DNA of 64,000 nt from Solibacillus sp. FSL H8-0538 (GCF_038003525.1 NZ_JBBOPI010000001.1:1231001-1295000); one strand, 5' to 3'; positions 17,826 to 25,719 are shown, counted from the first letter of the stretch. The notes: generated by a model from the letters alone, not told the origin. Translations and numbers: made by a program.

Positions 17826-18038
17826 ATGGGCATTGTGAATGAGTTATTTTACGATCGTCAGGAAGCGCTTGACCGACAGAAACTACTGCACAATCATCGT
17901 TGCGTAGGTTGTCCGTATCGCTTAGTAGATGGCTATTCAGAAGATTGCCATAGATGCCCGGTTAAGTACGAGCTTATTGAAATTGGACAGGTTTTGAATC
18001 AAACAGTTAAAGCGCGGGTTGAAGTATGCGAGCTTTAG
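17826..18038 (+). CDS. Small Cys-rich phage protein, possible zinc finger
   Basis: A 70-residue protein with CVGCPYR and CHRCP pairs, suggesting one four-cysteine zinc site. Early-region gene of unknown role. Confidence 0.55.
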   Translation: MGIVNELFYDRQEALDRQKLLHNHRCVGCPYRLVDGYSEDCHRCPVKYELIEIGQVLNQTVKARVEVCEL

Positions 18039-18102
18039 AACAAAAATGCGTAGTAACCATTACGTGCAACAGGACGAGATGGTCATAGAAAGGGTGAAGG
18101 AA

Positions 18103-18285
18103 ATGGGAAATGAAACGGATTTAATTAGAATACACACAACAAATAAATATTCTGACCAACGAATTGATTTTGGGGTATTCCCAACGGTCGATAAGCTATC
18201 TGATTCTGAAAGAGAAGAATTAGCACAGCTATTATTTTTGATGATAGGAAGATTAAAAAAGAACGAATATCCATTTTCTAAGTAA
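18103..18285 (+). CDS. Hypothetical phage protein
   Basis: A 60-residue protein ending SEREELAQLLFLMIGRLKKNEY. ATG at 18103 follows GGGTGAAGG; the frame is open further upstream (to 18019) but that part overlaps the previous gene. Not recognised. Confidence 0.45.
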   Translation: MGNETDLIRIHTTNKYSDQRIDFGVFPTVDKLSDSEREELAQLLFLMIGRLKKNEYPFSK

Positions 18286-18320
18286 TGTGCAATTTGTACA
18301 AAAAGTGAAGGAGGATTTAT

Positions 18321-18530
18321 GTGGAGAAAACAACTTTGAAAATAGGAGAAGTTATTGAATTTATGGAGCATATCGCACCTAAGATAGGTGATTGCTTCAG
18401 TCCTAATCAAGTTCAAAGAAAGTTTAGAACTGGGTATATAAACGCTCGAAAAGCAATTAATGAGCTAGTTGAACTGGGATACCTGGAAGTAAATACAGCA
18501 GGACACATATCCTTTCGTCGAAAAAAATAA
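18321..18530 (+). CDS. Stand-alone FtsK-gamma-like winged-helix protein
   Basis: A 69-residue protein whose core FSPNQVQRKFRTGYINARKA followed by INELVELGYL closely follows the gamma domain of FtsK/SpoIIIE (QRRFRIGYTRAARL in SpoIIIE), which reads KOPS/SRS DNA. No motor domain is attached. GTG start after AAGGAGG. Role inferred as sequence-specific DNA binding. The FtsK-like motor at 46112-47413 lacks such a domain. Confidence 0.7.
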   Translation: MEKTTLKIGEVIEFMEHIAPKIGDCFSPNQVQRKFRTGYINARKAINELVELGYLEVNTAGHISFRRKK

Positions 18531-18672
18531 TCAACTAATTTAATGCACATCTTGAATTAAATAAAGGGTAAAAAATCTTAAAGTAGTAGTAATAAATACT
18601 AATAAATTTTTAAAATAGCATGCTGAAAACTTAAGAAAGGCCACTTCCATAATGAAAGGGGCCTCTGGTAAC

Positions 18673-18939
18673 CTAGTCTGCTTCTATGCGAATAGCATCG
18701 ACTTTTTGGCAATCTACGATGAGTGTAGAACCTGGTTCTGTTTCGTTATCTTTAAAGAATGCACAGCAATTATTCCGATCAAACCTGATGAAAATGACAT
18801 CTTCTAAGATCTGACCACCTGATAAGAAAACATCTACCTCAGTACCTCTTTTTAAGCGTCTTAATTGGTCACATATACAGCCGTTACAACGATTGTCACA
18901 TCTACTACATGTATTTTTCGTATTACTCGTATTACTCAT
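18673..18939 (-). CDS. Cys-rich hypothetical protein on the opposite strand
   Basis: An 88-residue protein with a Cys cluster (CSRCDNRCNGCICDQL) and a beta-rich tail (GTEVDVFLSGGQILEDVIFI and CCAFFKD). The start at 18939 has GGAAAGGAGG upstream, which is convincing. It is the only leftward gene within the early region, so it is probably expressed independently, perhaps in the lysogen or during sporulation. Resemblance to Cys-rich spore-surface proteins is an impression only. Confidence 0.6.
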   Translation of the reverse strand: MSNTSNTKNTCSRCDNRCNGCICDQLRRLKRGTEVDVFLSGGQILEDVIFIRFDRNNCCAFFKDNETEPGSTLIVDCQKVDAIRIEAD

Positions 18940-19160
18940 GTCAAGGACCTCCTTTCCGAATTTATTGTCTAACATTAATAACTTATGTTTTCGGAAGGAA
19001 AAGAGATTGTACATTTGCTCCAACTATAATCAAATTCTATATTTGAGGTCTTAAATTTAAATTTTTAATTTGAAAATTTTCTAGTTGATAGAAAAAAGAA
19101 GAGACATTCGTATAATGCACACCTCGACAAAAATGTTGAGGAAAGTAGCAGGAATAGTTT

Positions 19161-19463
19161 ATGCCAAATAATCGATTTTATAAGCGATGGGCGGAAGCTT
19201 TTCAAATAAGCAAAGAAGTCATTATTGAACGGCAGGTTATTTTGCAATTAGCTCATGCTGAGACTGATCGTAAATATCATCGTGTTCGCTATGAGCTAGA
19301 GGAAATGAAGAAAAAACTTGCTACAACTTCACCTAATACAAACGACTATGTACTTTACCAAAAAGAAGTAACTTATTTACAGCAATGTTTAGATGGTTGG
19401 CAACAAACACTAGACCACATTGCTATTTGGCAAAAAGAATTGGATGGAAATGGAGCACGTTAG
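19161..19463 (+). CDS. Hypothetical coiled-coil phage protein
   Basis: A 100-residue charged, mostly helical protein (YHRVRYELEEMKKKLA). No family recognised. Confidence 0.55.
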   Translation: MPNNRFYKRWAEAFQISKEVIIERQVILQLAHAETDRKYHRVRYELEEMKKKLATTSPNTNDYVLYQKEVTYLQQCLDGWQQTLDHIAIWQKELDGNGAR

Positions 19464-19492
19464 AAATAAATTGTGTAGGAAGGAGAATGAAT

Positions 19493-19597
19493 ATGACTTA
19501 CACAATCGTTTGTACACGATGTGAAAAAGAAATAGGTGAATCAAAAGAGGAATCTGTAACAGCGGTATGCTTTGAATGTTATTACAAAGATAAATAA
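19493..19597 (+). CDS. Small zinc-ribbon protein
   Basis: A 34-residue protein with CTRC and CFEC pairs, a minimal zinc ribbon. Ribosome site AGGAAGGAG. Function unknown. Confidence 0.5.
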   Translation: MTYTIVCTRCEKEIGESKEESVTAVCFECYYKDK

Positions 19598-19641
19598 AGT
19601 GGGTTTCGATAAATTTTGTGCAGTAAGAAAGGGGAATGCAG

Positions 19642-20007
19642 ATGGGGTTATTATACGTTTATGTTTGCGATGCTTGTGACACTGTTCATCACTGTAAAGA
19701 GGAAATTTTGTACTGCACCGAGGAAACATGTGAGGAATTATCAACGCGTGTCAGATTAAATGCTGCAGTTGAAATAGATGTCAGTTTAGAATGGGAAAAC
19801 GCAACTGAATGGGGCACCGTGGAACAAACTGATACAGCAACATTACAAACAATTTACATGGGTAAAAAAAGTCTTGATGTATATTCTAAGCCTTGGGTTG
19901 ATGAAGAAGGAGAGATTTATGCAGATAGACTTTGCTTAGACTCAAATCAATTTCACGAAGCTGAACACATGGGAACGTTTGAAGGTTTTCATAGCTTAAC
20001 ATTATGA
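19642..20007 (+). CDS. Hypothetical phage protein
   Basis: A 121-residue acidic protein with an N-terminal CDACDTVHHC that may bind metal. ATG 19642 has better spacing to AAAGGGG than ATG 19636. Overlaps the next gene by 4 bp. Not recognised. Confidence 0.55.
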   Translation: MGLLYVYVCDACDTVHHCKEEILYCTEETCEELSTRVRLNAAVEIDVSLEWENATEWGTVEQTDTATLQTIYMGKKSLDVYSKPWVDEEGEIYADRLCLDSNQFHEAEHMGTFEGFHSLTL

Positions 20008-20207
20008 AAATAGCAGACTGTTGTTTTTGTAAAGAACCTGTTTATGAGTGTTCCAGTTGGAATATTACAGAACGTTACGACATCCACCACATTGAATGCG
20101 CAAAGAAAGAACGTGAGCGCATAATAGTGCGCAACTACGAAATGAAGGAAAATGCAGCTTGGTTAAAAGATCATAATCAGCAAATTAACAACCAGTTGAA
20201 AGGGTGA
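20004..20207 (+). CDS. Small Cys/His protein, possible zinc finger
   Basis: A 67-residue protein with CCFCKEPVYEC and HHIEC, then a charged helix. Coupled to its neighbours by short overlaps. Function unknown. Confidence 0.5.
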   Translation: MKIADCCFCKEPVYECSSWNITERYDIHHIECAKKERERIIVRNYEMKENAAWLKDHNQQINNQLKG

Positions 20208-20212
20208 AGGAT

Positions 20213-20611
20213 ATGGAACAACGAGAAGTAGATTTTAATGTAAAAAGCTTTTTTCTAAAAGATGATTATATCAAGGCTGGTTCTCCAGTTATGTATTTTG
20301 AATTTAACAAGTCGGAGTATTACGGGTTAATAGCAGTTCGTAAAGATTACAGCCCGGAAAATAATCCTTTGAAATTATCAGGTAAGGAAGCTTGGCAAAG
20401 AGCTATTGAAACGTATATTGAAACTGTGTGCGGTGATGACGAAGAATCGATTGAGGCAATCGAGAGTTATCCGAAAGAAATTTCTAAATCGGAGGCATTA
20501 TTAAAATTCATGCTTGCTTGTGAAATGAAAAGTAAAACTGTTGGTGAAGTAGTAGAGCAATTTGAGTTGATTGAAAATGGGCTTGTATTGGTTGATGGCA
20601 GCTTAATCTAG
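20213..20611 (+). CDS. Hypothetical phage protein
   Basis: A 132-residue protein (MEQREVDFNVKSFFLKDD). ATG 20213 with GTGAAGGA upstream; an in-frame GTG at 20204 is an alternative. Not recognised. Confidence 0.5.
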   Translation: MEQREVDFNVKSFFLKDDYIKAGSPVMYFEFNKSEYYGLIAVRKDYSPENNPLKLSGKEAWQRAIETYIETVCGDDEESIEAIESYPKEISKSEALLKFMLACEMKSKTVGEVVEQFELIENGLVLVDGSLI

Positions 20612-20661
20612 TTACTGCACATTTTGCACAAAATGCGTTGTAGAGAAAGGGAGATGTTTAG

Positions 20662-21111
20662 ATGATAAAGATTCAATATTTGAGGCCGTTCCATATAAAG
20701 CACACAGGTGACAAATTACGTTTAACGTTCTCTAATGAACAGCTTACAATCGCGAAGGATGAACAAGAATTTCATTTCATAGCAATTGAAGGAAAGGAAA
20801 TGAGTATTGATTTAAAAACGATGCAAATCGAAAATCTTTCGGAAGTATTCGTGTTTCAGTGTGGCAATCGCTTTATTCGTTTGTCGTTGTATCAAATGGC
20901 GATCATCTCAGACTTGGATAAACATCTAAAACCGATACTCGATATGCTTCCACAAACAGAAGTCATCGAAACTTCGACCGATGAAGCAGTAGCAATTGTA
21001 GCAGAACTTGAAAAACAACAGTTAATGGATGCGATTGATGTAGCGCTTGATAACAGGAGAGAAGCCTTGTTTGTTGAACTATCAAATAAATTACAGGAGG
21101 TATCTTTATAG
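20662..21111 (+). CDS. IDEAL-domain phage protein
   Basis: A 149-residue protein. Its C-terminus (LMDAIDVALDNRREALFVEL) matches the IDEAL domain, a short helical motif also found in YpiB and ComK-type proteins and in many Bacillus phage proteins. The N-terminal beta-rich part is not recognised. Probably a protein-interaction or regulatory role. Confidence 0.65.
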   Translation: MIKIQYLRPFHIKHTGDKLRLTFSNEQLTIAKDEQEFHFIAIEGKEMSIDLKTMQIENLSEVFVFQCGNRFIRLSLYQMAIISDLDKHLKPILDMLPQTEVIETSTDEAVAIVAELEKQQLMDAIDVALDNRREALFVELSNKLQEVSL

Positions 21112-21153
21112 AATCAAGAACATTTGAACCAAAATAAAGGAAGGAGAATTTTA

Positions 21154-21561
21154 ATGAAAGCAATAGAAGTGCGCCAGGCACGAAAGGAATTAAAAACTAA
21201 ACGGCTTGCTATTTTACAAAAGTTAGATGAGCTGCAGGCTTCGTTAAAGCGTGAAAAGGACAAGGCAAAACGCAAAATGGTTTTACAAGAAATTAAACGA
21301 TGCGGAAAATTGTTAGAACAAAAAGTCCTTGTTCATGTGGACGATCATCCATTTAAAGATCAGGAAGAATATAAAATGTACGCATCTATTGGAAAAGAAA
21401 GAGAGTTGTCAGTAAACGTTTATCTTAAATTAAAACAGCGCGGTTTTTCCGATAAAGAAGTAGCTGAAATTGTAGGTATGCCAAAATCAGCAATTGATAA
21501 ATGGAAAGTCCGACACGGAATTAATCGAAGCATGTGGAAGGTAATTGAAGCAGATGCTTGA
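21154..21561 (+). CDS. Helix-turn-helix phage protein
   Basis: A 135-residue protein. About 1-60 is a charged coiled coil (RQARKELKTKRLAILQKLDE). About 90-125 is a helix-turn-helix (RGFSDKEVAEIVGMPKSAID then KWKVRHGI). AAGGAAGGAG precedes ATG 21154. Putative DNA-binding protein. Confidence 0.6.
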   Translation: MKAIEVRQARKELKTKRLAILQKLDELQASLKREKDKAKRKMVLQEIKRCGKLLEQKVLVHVDDHPFKDQEEYKMYASIGKERELSVNVYLKLKQRGFSDKEVAEIVGMPKSAIDKWKVRHGINRSMWKVIEADA

Positions 21562-21814
21562 GCAACTAACAATATTCGATGCAGCACCAGAAGTGATTTT
21601 TCAAGAACACGATAAAGTTAAGCTTATTCTACTGGAAGAAGCAGCTGATAGCGAATTGCACAATTACCGTAAATATTATTGCTCTCACTTGATTAATAGA
21701 GTAGGAGAAATTCAGACAATTACACAAAATTACTCTGGCACAACAAATTACACTGTTTTAATTGCTGGCGAACAAATCATATGCGAAGAAAAAGAATTGC
21801 AGTGGATCGCATGA
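21554..21814 (+). CDS. Hypothetical phage protein
   Basis: An 86-residue acidic protein overlapping the preceding gene by 8 bp, with a small beta-strand pattern at the end (YTVLIAGEQIICEEKELQ). Not recognised. Confidence 0.5.
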   Translation: MLEQLTIFDAAPEVIFQEHDKVKLILLEEAADSELHNYRKYYCSHLINRVGEIQTITQNYSGTTNYTVLIAGEQIICEEKELQWIA

Positions 21815-21817
21815 AAA

Positions 21818-21845
21818 AAGCTACGGCGGCAACCGTAGCTTCTAC
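21818..21845 (+). terminator. Hairpin after the early gene cluster
   Basis: AAGCTACGG (21818-21826) pairs with CCGTAGCTT (21833-21841). There is no long T run, so it may attenuate rather than stop transcription. Confidence 0.5.
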
Positions 21846-21906
21846 ATATTTTCAAACGTTTTCCCTTGCACCAATTGACTCATTATAACACAAAGGGGGG
21901 AACTGT

Positions 21907-22104
21907 ATGAGAATGCGAGAATTGGAAATTTCTGTTGATGGCAGTTTGAATGTTGATATAATGGAGTTACCTGAGAATTGTGTGATAGTCGTTTCAAAAG
22001 GGAAAGCAAAAGTAGCGGAGCTTCCTAAACATGCCGAAACAAAGATCATTACTCACCAAGGCCAGGTAAAACGTGTTAAGTGGGATGAGGGTGAGGAGTT
22101 TTGA
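21907..22104 (+). CDS. DUF3954-like small protein
   Basis: A 65-residue protein with the layout of DUF3954 (SLNVDIMELPENCVIVVSKG, then a WDEGEEF tail). Preceded by AAAGGGGGG. Function unknown. Confidence 0.55.
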   Translation: MRMRELEISVDGSLNVDIMELPENCVIVVSKGKAKVAELPKHAETKIITHQGQVKRVKWDEGEEF

Positions 22105-22162
22105 AATACAAATTATAATTATTTTCCCGTGTATTTACTAAAATTAAATGAGGTTCGTTACC

Positions 22163-22275
22163 AAAACATGTGCTTTACTTAAAAAGAAAGTGTACTACTT
22201 TATTAGCACATGGAACGGAAAGCGTCCGCCTGGAGTGGAATGTGCTGTCAAGTACAGATTTTGATGTAGAGCCTT
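22163..22275 (-). repeat. Dispersed intergenic repeat, internally deleted copy inside the prophage
   Basis: These 113 bp are the reverse complement of 51362-51560 lacking the central 86 bp (51421-51506). The deletion lies between two TTCCG direct repeats. The outer parts differ at only a few positions. Confidence 0.85.
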
Positions 22276-22310
22276 AAATGAAGAACAAAAAATATTTTAG
22301 GAGGGTTAAA

Positions 22311-23030
22311 ATGTATACAATATTAAATATACCAGCTCTTATAAACGACATCTATGAAGATTCAAGAAAAATGTATAAAGTAATTGGAGAATTAGAAGAT
22401 ATATATAGGGGATACCGAGGACATGACGAGGGAGAGTACTCTTCAGAACAAATTGAGTTGGAAGAATACTTAGTATCATATATTGAATCAATGCATGTTA
22501 AAATTTGTATGATTATGGAATTTTATAAATTAGATCAACTTTATGAACAATACTTAAAAGAATATAATAGTTATTCAAAAATTAAATTGAAACTCTATCT
22601 AGAAGTGGATGTTTTGGATAGTCCTGTATTCGGTATCATGAATAAATATATCCGTGCAATTAGTTTTATTGAAAATACTGTTAATGATAATTCGATCATA
22701 ATTCAAAATGGCAATAGTATTAATAATGAAAACAGTGTTAATAATGATACTAAAGTTAGTGTAGCTGTTACTAATAAAATAGATATAGATAATCTTCTTG
22801 TGAAGTTAAAAGAAATAAAATTTGTTAATAATGAGAAAGAAATTGAATTTCAAGTAATAGTAAGTGATTTAGAGAATTCAATAGAAAATGATAATAAAGA
22901 AGAAAGTCTGGTTAAAAAACAATTTAAGAGAATTAAAGATTTCCTTTGTTCAACGGGGGGAGATTATGTTAAAGATGAGTTGAAGTCTCAAATACCAAAC
23001 ATTATAAAAATTCTAACAGAATTACAATAA
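22311..23030 (+). CDS. Unrecognised AT-rich cargo protein
   Basis: A 239-residue protein not recognised. The N-terminal half is helical (ILNIPALINDIYEDSRKMYK). The middle is Asn-rich with imperfect repeats (NGNSINNENSVNND), and the C-terminal segment GGDYVKDELKSQIPNIIKIL looks amphipathic. ATG 22311 has TAGGAGGG upstream. It lies between a dispersed repeat and a strong terminator, is more AT-rich than its neighbours, and is not part of a phage module I know, so it may be accessory cargo. Proteins with similar Asn-rich linkers occur in defence loci, but that is only an impression. Confidence 0.6.
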   Translation: MYTILNIPALINDIYEDSRKMYKVIGELEDIYRGYRGHDEGEYSSEQIELEEYLVSYIESMHVKICMIMEFYKLDQLYEQYLKEYNSYSKIKLKLYLEVDVLDSPVFGIMNKYIRAISFIENTVNDNSIIIQNGNSINNENSVNNDTKVSVAVTNKIDIDNLLVKLKEIKFVNNEKEIEFQVIVSDLENSIENDNKEESLVKKQFKRIKDFLCSTGGDYVKDELKSQIPNIIKILTELQ

Positions 23031-23097
23031 ATTCCAATTGTTAATTTAAAACAATTGGAAAATCAATAGCTAAATAATAGTTCTACCAGCCATCTGG

Positions 23098-23150
23098 AGG
23101 ACAACAATTGATAGCAGCATTTGCTGCCGTCTCTTGTTGTCCTCTTTTTT
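23098..23150 (+). terminator. Strong terminator after the cargo gene
   Basis: AGGACAACAA (23098-23107) pairs with TTGTTGTCCT (23134-23143), with an inner GCAGC/GCTGC stem, followed by a T run. Confidence 0.8.
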
Positions 23151-23182
23151 ATTTATCTTAACGCAAACATACACAAAGTGAA

Positions 23183-23197
23183 ATTCCAATTCGGAAT
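23183..23197. promoter_or_regulatory. Palindrome ATTCC-N5-GGAAT, copy 2
   Basis: ATTCCAATTCGGAAT immediately before a GGGGAGAGG ribosome site, matching the element at 14903-14917. Confidence 0.4.
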
Positions 23198-23212
23198 AAA
23201 GGGGAGAGGGGC

Positions 23213-23401
23213 ATGCGGACATTGCAATCAGAGTTAGCTCGAAACGGCTTGGGCAAAAGTAAAACGAACAAAAAGACGGCGACAAAAAGACGTCAACCTT
23301 CAAAGCAAAAAGAAAAACTTAGTAGACGTGATGTTGAGGATTTGATGGGTATTCGACGAGACACGTTCAAGCGCGTTGGCGGAGCAATTCGAAGGAAATA
23401 A
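23213..23401 (+). CDS. Small basic phage protein
   Basis: A 62-residue very Lys/Arg-rich protein with SRRDVEDLMGIRRDTFKRVG, a possible helix-turn-helix. Unknown role. Confidence 0.5.
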   Translation: MRTLQSELARNGLGKSKTNKKTATKRRQPSKQKEKLSRRDVEDLMGIRRDTFKRVGGAIRRK

Positions 23402-23417
23402 GAAAGGGTGTATAAAC

Positions 23418-23690
23418 ATGCAAACATTCGATATTAGTACTACAAAAAATGAATTCATCACAAAATTTATTGAAGGGCTTTTTACGGTCATAGAGAAACT
23501 AAAAAATTATCTAAAAAGCTTCGTGGAGCATTTTAGGCCGTTTCTAGAAAAATACCAGGCTTCATTAAAGCGGGAGGAACAACTTGAACAAAACATCCAG
23601 CAGCACAAATTAAATTTACAAAGGATTTTTATCAGGGACCAGGTACTGGATAGAAGACCTAGATACAGGGTTCGAAAAATTATTCATTAA
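23418..23690 (+). CDS. Hypothetical phage protein
   Basis: A 90-residue helical, charged protein. ATG 23418 with GAAAGGGTG upstream. Not recognised. Confidence 0.5.
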   Translation: MQTFDISTTKNEFITKFIEGLFTVIEKLKNYLKSFVEHFRPFLEKYQASLKREEQLEQNIQQHKLNLQRIFIRDQVLDRRPRYRVRKIIH

Positions 23691-23718
23691 AAATTAAATA
23701 AACTGGAAGGTGAGTTCA

Positions 23719-24174
23719 TTGAAAAAACATATCCCTCGAATTGACGAGAAGAAGACTAAATTGGCTTTGGAAAAAGTATTGGATAAATACCGTGAATATT
23801 TAATGACGCTACCATCTAGTGAGATGCCAACAATTACGCCGTCGTATTCTATTATTCCTCCAAGTAATACGAACACGTTTAATAGTAAAACGGAAAATGT
23901 GGCAATTGAACGTGCAGAATATGAACTGGCACGTACCAAGTTTATGAATAAGATTATTGATGCACTGCAAACATTGAAAGAGGAAGAACGCCTGATTATC
24001 GTGGACCGCTTTCTTGCAGAAGACATTAAATTTGATATTGATATTTGGACGGATCTGGCAGTTGGCAAAAATAAATACTATAAACTGAAATGGCAGGCAA
24101 TGCTTCGTATGGCATTCGCTTTGAAAATCGAAGTCTATTTTCAGGACAAGGATAATCGAGGTGTAGCAGTATGA
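23719..24174 (+). CDS. ArpU-family late transcription regulator
   Basis: A 151-residue protein of the ArpU/RinA-like group that activates packaging and lysis genes in Gram-positive phages. Typical segments are ERAEYELARTKFMNKIIDAL and LKEEERLIIVDRFL, and a C-terminal sigma-4-like helix-turn-helix (GKNKYYKLKWQAMLRMAFAL). TTG 23719 has GGAAGGTGAG at good spacing. Overlaps the next gene by 4 bp. Confidence 0.85.
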   Translation: MKKHIPRIDEKKTKLALEKVLDKYREYLMTLPSSEMPTITPSYSIIPPSNTNTFNSKTENVAIERAEYELARTKFMNKIIDALQTLKEEERLIIVDRFLAEDIKFDIDIWTDLAVGKNKYYKLKWQAMLRMAFALKIEVYFQDKDNRGVAV

Positions 24175-24713
24175 CAAGAGTGCAGCCAATACGCGATAAA
24201 GAATTGCTGAGCAAATTTAAGCGCTTTTTCCAGGAAAAGAACGAACGCGACTTCATCATGTTCTTGGTGGGCACTCAATGCGGATTCCGTATTTCGGATA
24301 TACTGCCATTGAGAGTAAAGGATGTGCTTGGGTGGGATATTATCGTTTACGAAAAGAAGACAGACAAGTATCGTGAGGTCAGGATGCCACCAGAACTGAA
24401 AAAAGCTGTTCGAAAATATGTTGACGGTAAATCAAAAGACGAATTTCTATTCAAGTCCCGTAAAGGAAAGAACCAACCAATTACACGAAAGCGAGCTTAT
24501 GAAATATTACGTGAAGCTGCAGAGTATTTTGATCTTGAGCGAGTGGGTACGCATACGCTGCGCAAAACATATGGCTACCATCACTACAAGAAATTTAAAA
24601 ACATTGCGATGTTGCAAGAAACACTAAATCATAACAATCCATCTGACACTCTCATTTATATTGGTATTATTCAAGACGAATTAAATGCCTTACAATCGAA
24701 AGTTGACTGGTAA
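24171..24713 (+). CDS. Short tyrosine recombinase (second phage recombinase)
   Basis: A 180-residue catalytic-domain-only recombinase. Catalytic residues are intact: Arg in FRISDIL, Lys in KKTDKYREV, HTLRKT, LNHNNP and Tyr in TLIYIG. It lacks the N-terminal core-binding domain. Such genes often follow ArpU in Bacillus phages; the target is unknown. Confidence 0.85.
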   Translation: MTRVQPIRDKELLSKFKRFFQEKNERDFIMFLVGTQCGFRISDILPLRVKDVLGWDIIVYEKKTDKYREVRMPPELKKAVRKYVDGKSKDEFLFKSRKGKNQPITRKRAYEILREAAEYFDLERVGTHTLRKTYGYHHYKKFKNIAMLQETLNHNNPSDTLIYIGIIQDELNALQSKVDW

Positions 24714-24740
24714 ACCTCCAAACTATTGGAGGTTTTTTGT
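24713..24740 (+). terminator. Terminator at the end of the early region
   Basis: AACCTCCA pairs with TGGAGGTT and is followed by TTTTTT. Confidence 0.8.
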
Positions 24741-25134
24741 TTGCGCATATTCTTATCATGCTTTTAATTATGTAAATTTTAAAGGGTCTTTTTTAGACAA
24801 AGTCACATTCGGTTTTAGAGGTGGCTAGAAGCTTATATACGGTGTGGTATTTGGCAACTTGGTGAATGTGACATTATAGGAGTAATGACCTGTTCAAAGC
24901 ATGTAAACAGGCGATAAATAGGCGTTATATTTACGTGATTTCTATGCTGAAAGATTGATTCAAATTAAGTTAGGAGGAAATGGGGATGATTTAAGGAGGA
25001 AATCGGGAGGAAAAGAGGAGGATTTCGGGACACGTTTTGGAAATAATCATGATATATTGGTATTATTAGAGAAAATTGTTTGGTTGACTTAAAGTTTATT
25101 TATACATAAAGGTTAGATATTTTGGATTTAATAA
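24741..25134. promoter_or_regulatory. Non-coding control region between early and packaging genes
   Basis: About 390 bp without a supported gene. It holds a 9-bp inverted repeat, GTCACATTC (24802-24810) and GAATGTGAC (24864-24872), and a run of AGGAGG-like repeats at 24970-25030 (AGGAGGAAATGGGG, AGGAGGAAATCGGG, GAGGAGGATTTCGGG). Position just after ArpU suggests a late promoter or packaging control region. Confidence 0.5.
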
Positions 25135-25152
25135 TTGAAGGAGGAATTCGGG

Positions 25153-25719
25153 ATAGAAAATAATTGCGAAGATCAACTAAGTAGAACAGTAACAAAAGAA
25201 TTAGAAATGATAAACCGAGAAAAGCTTAATAAAAGAGTGGGTAATAAATTTATATTATTGGGATCAAGTATTATTATTACTTGTATACTGAGCATTTTTT
25301 TAAAAGGCAACTTTAATGTAATAGAGGAATGGATAAAATCTAGCAGTGGTACGATATTAATCTTTTTAACTGTGGGTATGTTTGTAATTGCTATTGGTAT
25401 ATCACTAAGCAGAATTAAGGAAGATAAAACTAACTTTAGATTAAGTACATTTTTTATGGTATGTAGGTTGGCCATTATTTTATCTCTATTCATACAGCCT
25501 TCCTTCTTTTTAGAATATATAAAAGGATTAATTGAAAATAGTATAATTTTTATAGGCTTGTGTTTATATTTTGTTGTTCTTTCAATTTTAATTGAGGTAA
25601 TAGATATGGTAGTAGGTTTTATAAGCATTATTAGAAATGAAGTTTCAGAAAAAGATAAGGTAACAGTAGTAATAGCTATTCTAACGCTAGTGGTAGGTTT
25701 TGTAGCATTATTTAAATAA
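25153..25719 (+). CDS. Multi-pass membrane protein, possible cargo
   Basis: Up to 188 residues with four to five membrane segments (KFILLGSSIIITCILSIFL, TILIFLTVGMFVIAIGISL, then three near 110-185). AT-rich. AAGGAGG at 25138-25144 is followed at ideal spacing by ATA (25153), not by a standard start. The frame has a TTG at 25135, upstream of that site, and an ATG at 25207. It separates the early region from the packaging genes; function unknown. Confidence 0.55.
   Translation: MENNCEDQLSRTVTKELEMINREKLNKRVGNKFILLGSSIIITCILSIFLKGNFNVIEEWIKSSSGTILIFLTVGMFVIAIGISLSRIKEDKTNFRLSTFFMVCRLAIILSLFIQPSFFLEYIKGLIENSIIFIGLCLYFVVLSILIEVIDMVVGFISIIRNEVSEKDKVTVVIAILTLVVGFVALFK

Noticed and set aside
24171-24713. 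Second integrase as sign of a second integrated element
   Set aside because: It is coupled by a 4-bp overlap to ArpU and no second att repeats were found; it is a normal phage gene at this position.
24960-25040. AGGAGG repeats considered as a CRISPR array
   Set aside because: Units are about 14-20 bp, imperfect and without unique spacers; no cas genes are present.
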